64,000 nucleotides of DNA from AC-49 sp963817035 (GTDB lineage Bacteria; Actinomycetota; Thermoleophilia; Solirubrobacterales; Solirubrobacteraceae): positions 1,860,001 through 1,924,000 of the forward strand of contig CAWFMM010000004.1 in assembly GCA_963817035.1 (NCBI GenBank), read 5' to 3'. This document shows, piece by piece, positions 62,992-64,000 of the stretch (position 1 is its first letter; each line of letters opens with the position of its first letter). Under the pieces are notes generated by a model, which worked only from the letters and a program-made list of their open reading frames with translations, was not told where the DNA came from and ran no database searches. Both the position numbers and the translations under genes were made by a program.

Positions 62992-64000
62992 CTACGCGGG
63001 TGGGGCGTTGGCCTCCACGATCGTCACGAGCCGCGCGCAGACCGCGTCGGTCTCGTCACCATCGGGGGCCTCGACCATCACGCGCACGAGCTGCTCCGTG
63101 CCGCTGGGGCGAACGAGCACGCGGCCACGGCCTTCGAGCGCCGCACTCTCCGCCGCGACCGCCTCGGCCAGCACCGGGTCGCCCATCGCCGCGTCGCGGT
63201 CAGCGACGCGGACGTTGACGAGCCGCTGCGGGATCTTGCGCATCGCCGCACGGTCGGCGAGGTCGCCGCCGCGCAGCGCCTCGAGCGCGAGCAGCGCACT
63301 CGCGATCCCGTCGCCCGAGGCGACGAAGCGTGTGTCGATGATGTGGCCCGACTGCTCGCCGCCGAGCGCCCAGCCGCGGGCGCGGAGCTCATCGAGCACG
63401 TAACGGTCACCGACCTGGGTCGTGGCAACCGTCACCCCGTGCTCGCGCATCGCCGCGTGGAAGCCGTAGTTCGTCATCACGGTGACGACGACGCCGTCGC
63501 CGGTCAGCGAGCCCTGGTCGCGCAGGTGCAGCGTCGCCAGCGCGATCAACTCGTCGCCGTCGACGACGACGCCGTGGCGATCCAGCGCGAGCACGCGATC
63601 GCCGTCGCCGTCAAACGCGAAGCCGACGTCGTGGCCGCCCTCGGTCAGGCGCTGTGCGAGCGCGCCGACGTGTGTCGAGCCGCAGCCGTCGTTGATGTTG
63701 CGCCCGTCGGGCTGGTCGGCCACGACCGTGACCGTCGCGCCGAGGCGGCGGAAGATCTCGGGCGCCGCGAGGTAGGTCGCACCATTGGCGCAGTCGAGCA
63801 GGACGTCGATGCCGGCGAGGTCGAGCGCCGCGAAGCGCTCGTGCAGGGCGCGCAGGTAGTCCTCGGTCGTGCCGTGCAGGGTGCGAACCTGCCCGAAGGG
63901 ACGATCGACGGGTCGCGGCACGGCGGCGGCGCTCTCGAGCGCCGCTTCGATCCGTGCCTCGGTCTCGTCGGAAAGCTTGTAGCCGTCGGCAGCGAAGAAC
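62992..64000 (-). CDS. glmM: Phosphoglucosamine mutase (N-terminus outside window)
   Basis: The last 335 residues are visible; the start and the phosphoserine loop lie beyond the right edge. At the edge FFAADGYKLSDETEARIEAA is the GlmM sequence after the active-site region. Later come the metal loop FAFDGDGDRVLALD, GGEQSGHIIDTRFVASGDGI (sugar-binding loop) and VRPSGTEQLVRVMVEA (phosphate loop). It converts glucosamine-6-phosphate to glucosamine-1-phosphate, the step after GlmS, which is encoded next. Confidence 0.93.
   Translation of the reverse strand, partial: FFAADGYKLSDETEARIEAALESAAAVPRPVDRPFGQVRTLHGTTEDYLRALHERFAALDLAGIDVLLDCANGATYLAAPEIFRRLGATVTVVADQPDGRNINDGCGSTHVGALAQRLTEGGHDVGFAFDGDGDRVLALDRHGVVVDGDELIALATLHLRDQGSLTGDGVVVTVMTNYGFHAAMREHGVTVATTQVGDRYVLDELRARGWALGGEQSGHIIDTRFVASGDGIASALLALEALRGGDLADRAAMRKIPQRLVNVRVADRDAAMGDPVLAEAVAAESAALEGRGRVLVRPSGTEQLVRVMVEAPDGDETDAVCARLVTIVEANAPPA

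Overview
The window is GC-rich chromosomal DNA of an actinobacterial type. GTG starts, GTGA/ATGA overlaps, an MMPL transporter, a eukaryote-type Ser/Thr kinase, DUF1015, caa3-type oxidases and several small secreted proteins together suggest Actinomycetota, perhaps Thermoleophilia/Solirubrobacterales. The placement is an inference from gene content, not from a marker gene.

Layout. 1-1.2 kb holds the start of a secreted calcium-binding RTX-type repeat protein that runs off the left edge. 1.4-7.0 kb holds a GMC oxidoreductase, a MarR regulator with a palindromic operator in front of an MBL-fold/SnoaL-like gene pair, and several broken genes: aldo/keto reductase start, SDR with an internal deletion, TetR with an in-frame TGA, a short reading-frame remnant and a second SDR remnant. 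tRNA-His also lies here. 7.0-13.5 kb carries an acyl-ACP thioesterase-like gene, an MMPL transporter and a zinc-uptake operon (znuA-znuC-znuB-zur) behind a candidate Zur box. 13.5-17.9 kb holds a matrixin-like protease, a large Cys-rich Tat-type protein and a DUF1326/DUF2182 pair.

17.9-22.7 kb is a small integrative element. It is bounded by a 46-bp perfect direct repeat of the 3' part of tRNA-Arg(UCU). It carries a phosphoribosyltransferase, an HNH-like protein, a DUF6998-like protein with a possible PD-(D/E)xK core, a HigBA-type toxin-antitoxin pair, an excisionase and a tyrosine integrase broken by about four frameshifts. tRNA-Pro follows immediately.

23.3-40.2 kb is mostly housekeeping and metabolism: cupin, CAP-domain protein, DUF1015, OsmC, CoA-type NUDIX, acyl-CoA dehydrogenase plus 3-hydroxyacyl-CoA dehydrogenase, aldehyde dehydrogenase, thioredoxin reductase, two membrane lipid-type proteins, a signalling group (Ser/Thr kinase, FHA-HTH protein, ECF sigma), an SGNH lipoprotein and a class I amidotransferase.

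40.4-51.2 kb is a respiratory region with two heme-copper oxidase clusters. Cluster 1 (ctaC-ctaD-ctaB and two small membrane proteins) has subunit I with the GHPEVY motif of A1-type enzymes. Cluster 2 (ctaC-ctaD-Usp-like-ctaE-small membrane protein) has YSHPAVY, the A2-type motif. A lipoprotein fusing cytochrome c to a cupredoxin faces cluster 2 across a 21-bp perfect inverted repeat.

51.2-64 kb holds a glycosyltransferase, an HD-GYP protein, several secreted proteins of unknown role, and a compact minus-strand run: HIT protein, CCA-adding enzyme, alanine racemase, NAD(P)HX repair enzyme, holo-ACP synthase, glmS and the end of glmM (cell wall and cofactor housekeeping). No CRISPR array, rRNA or replication origin was seen.
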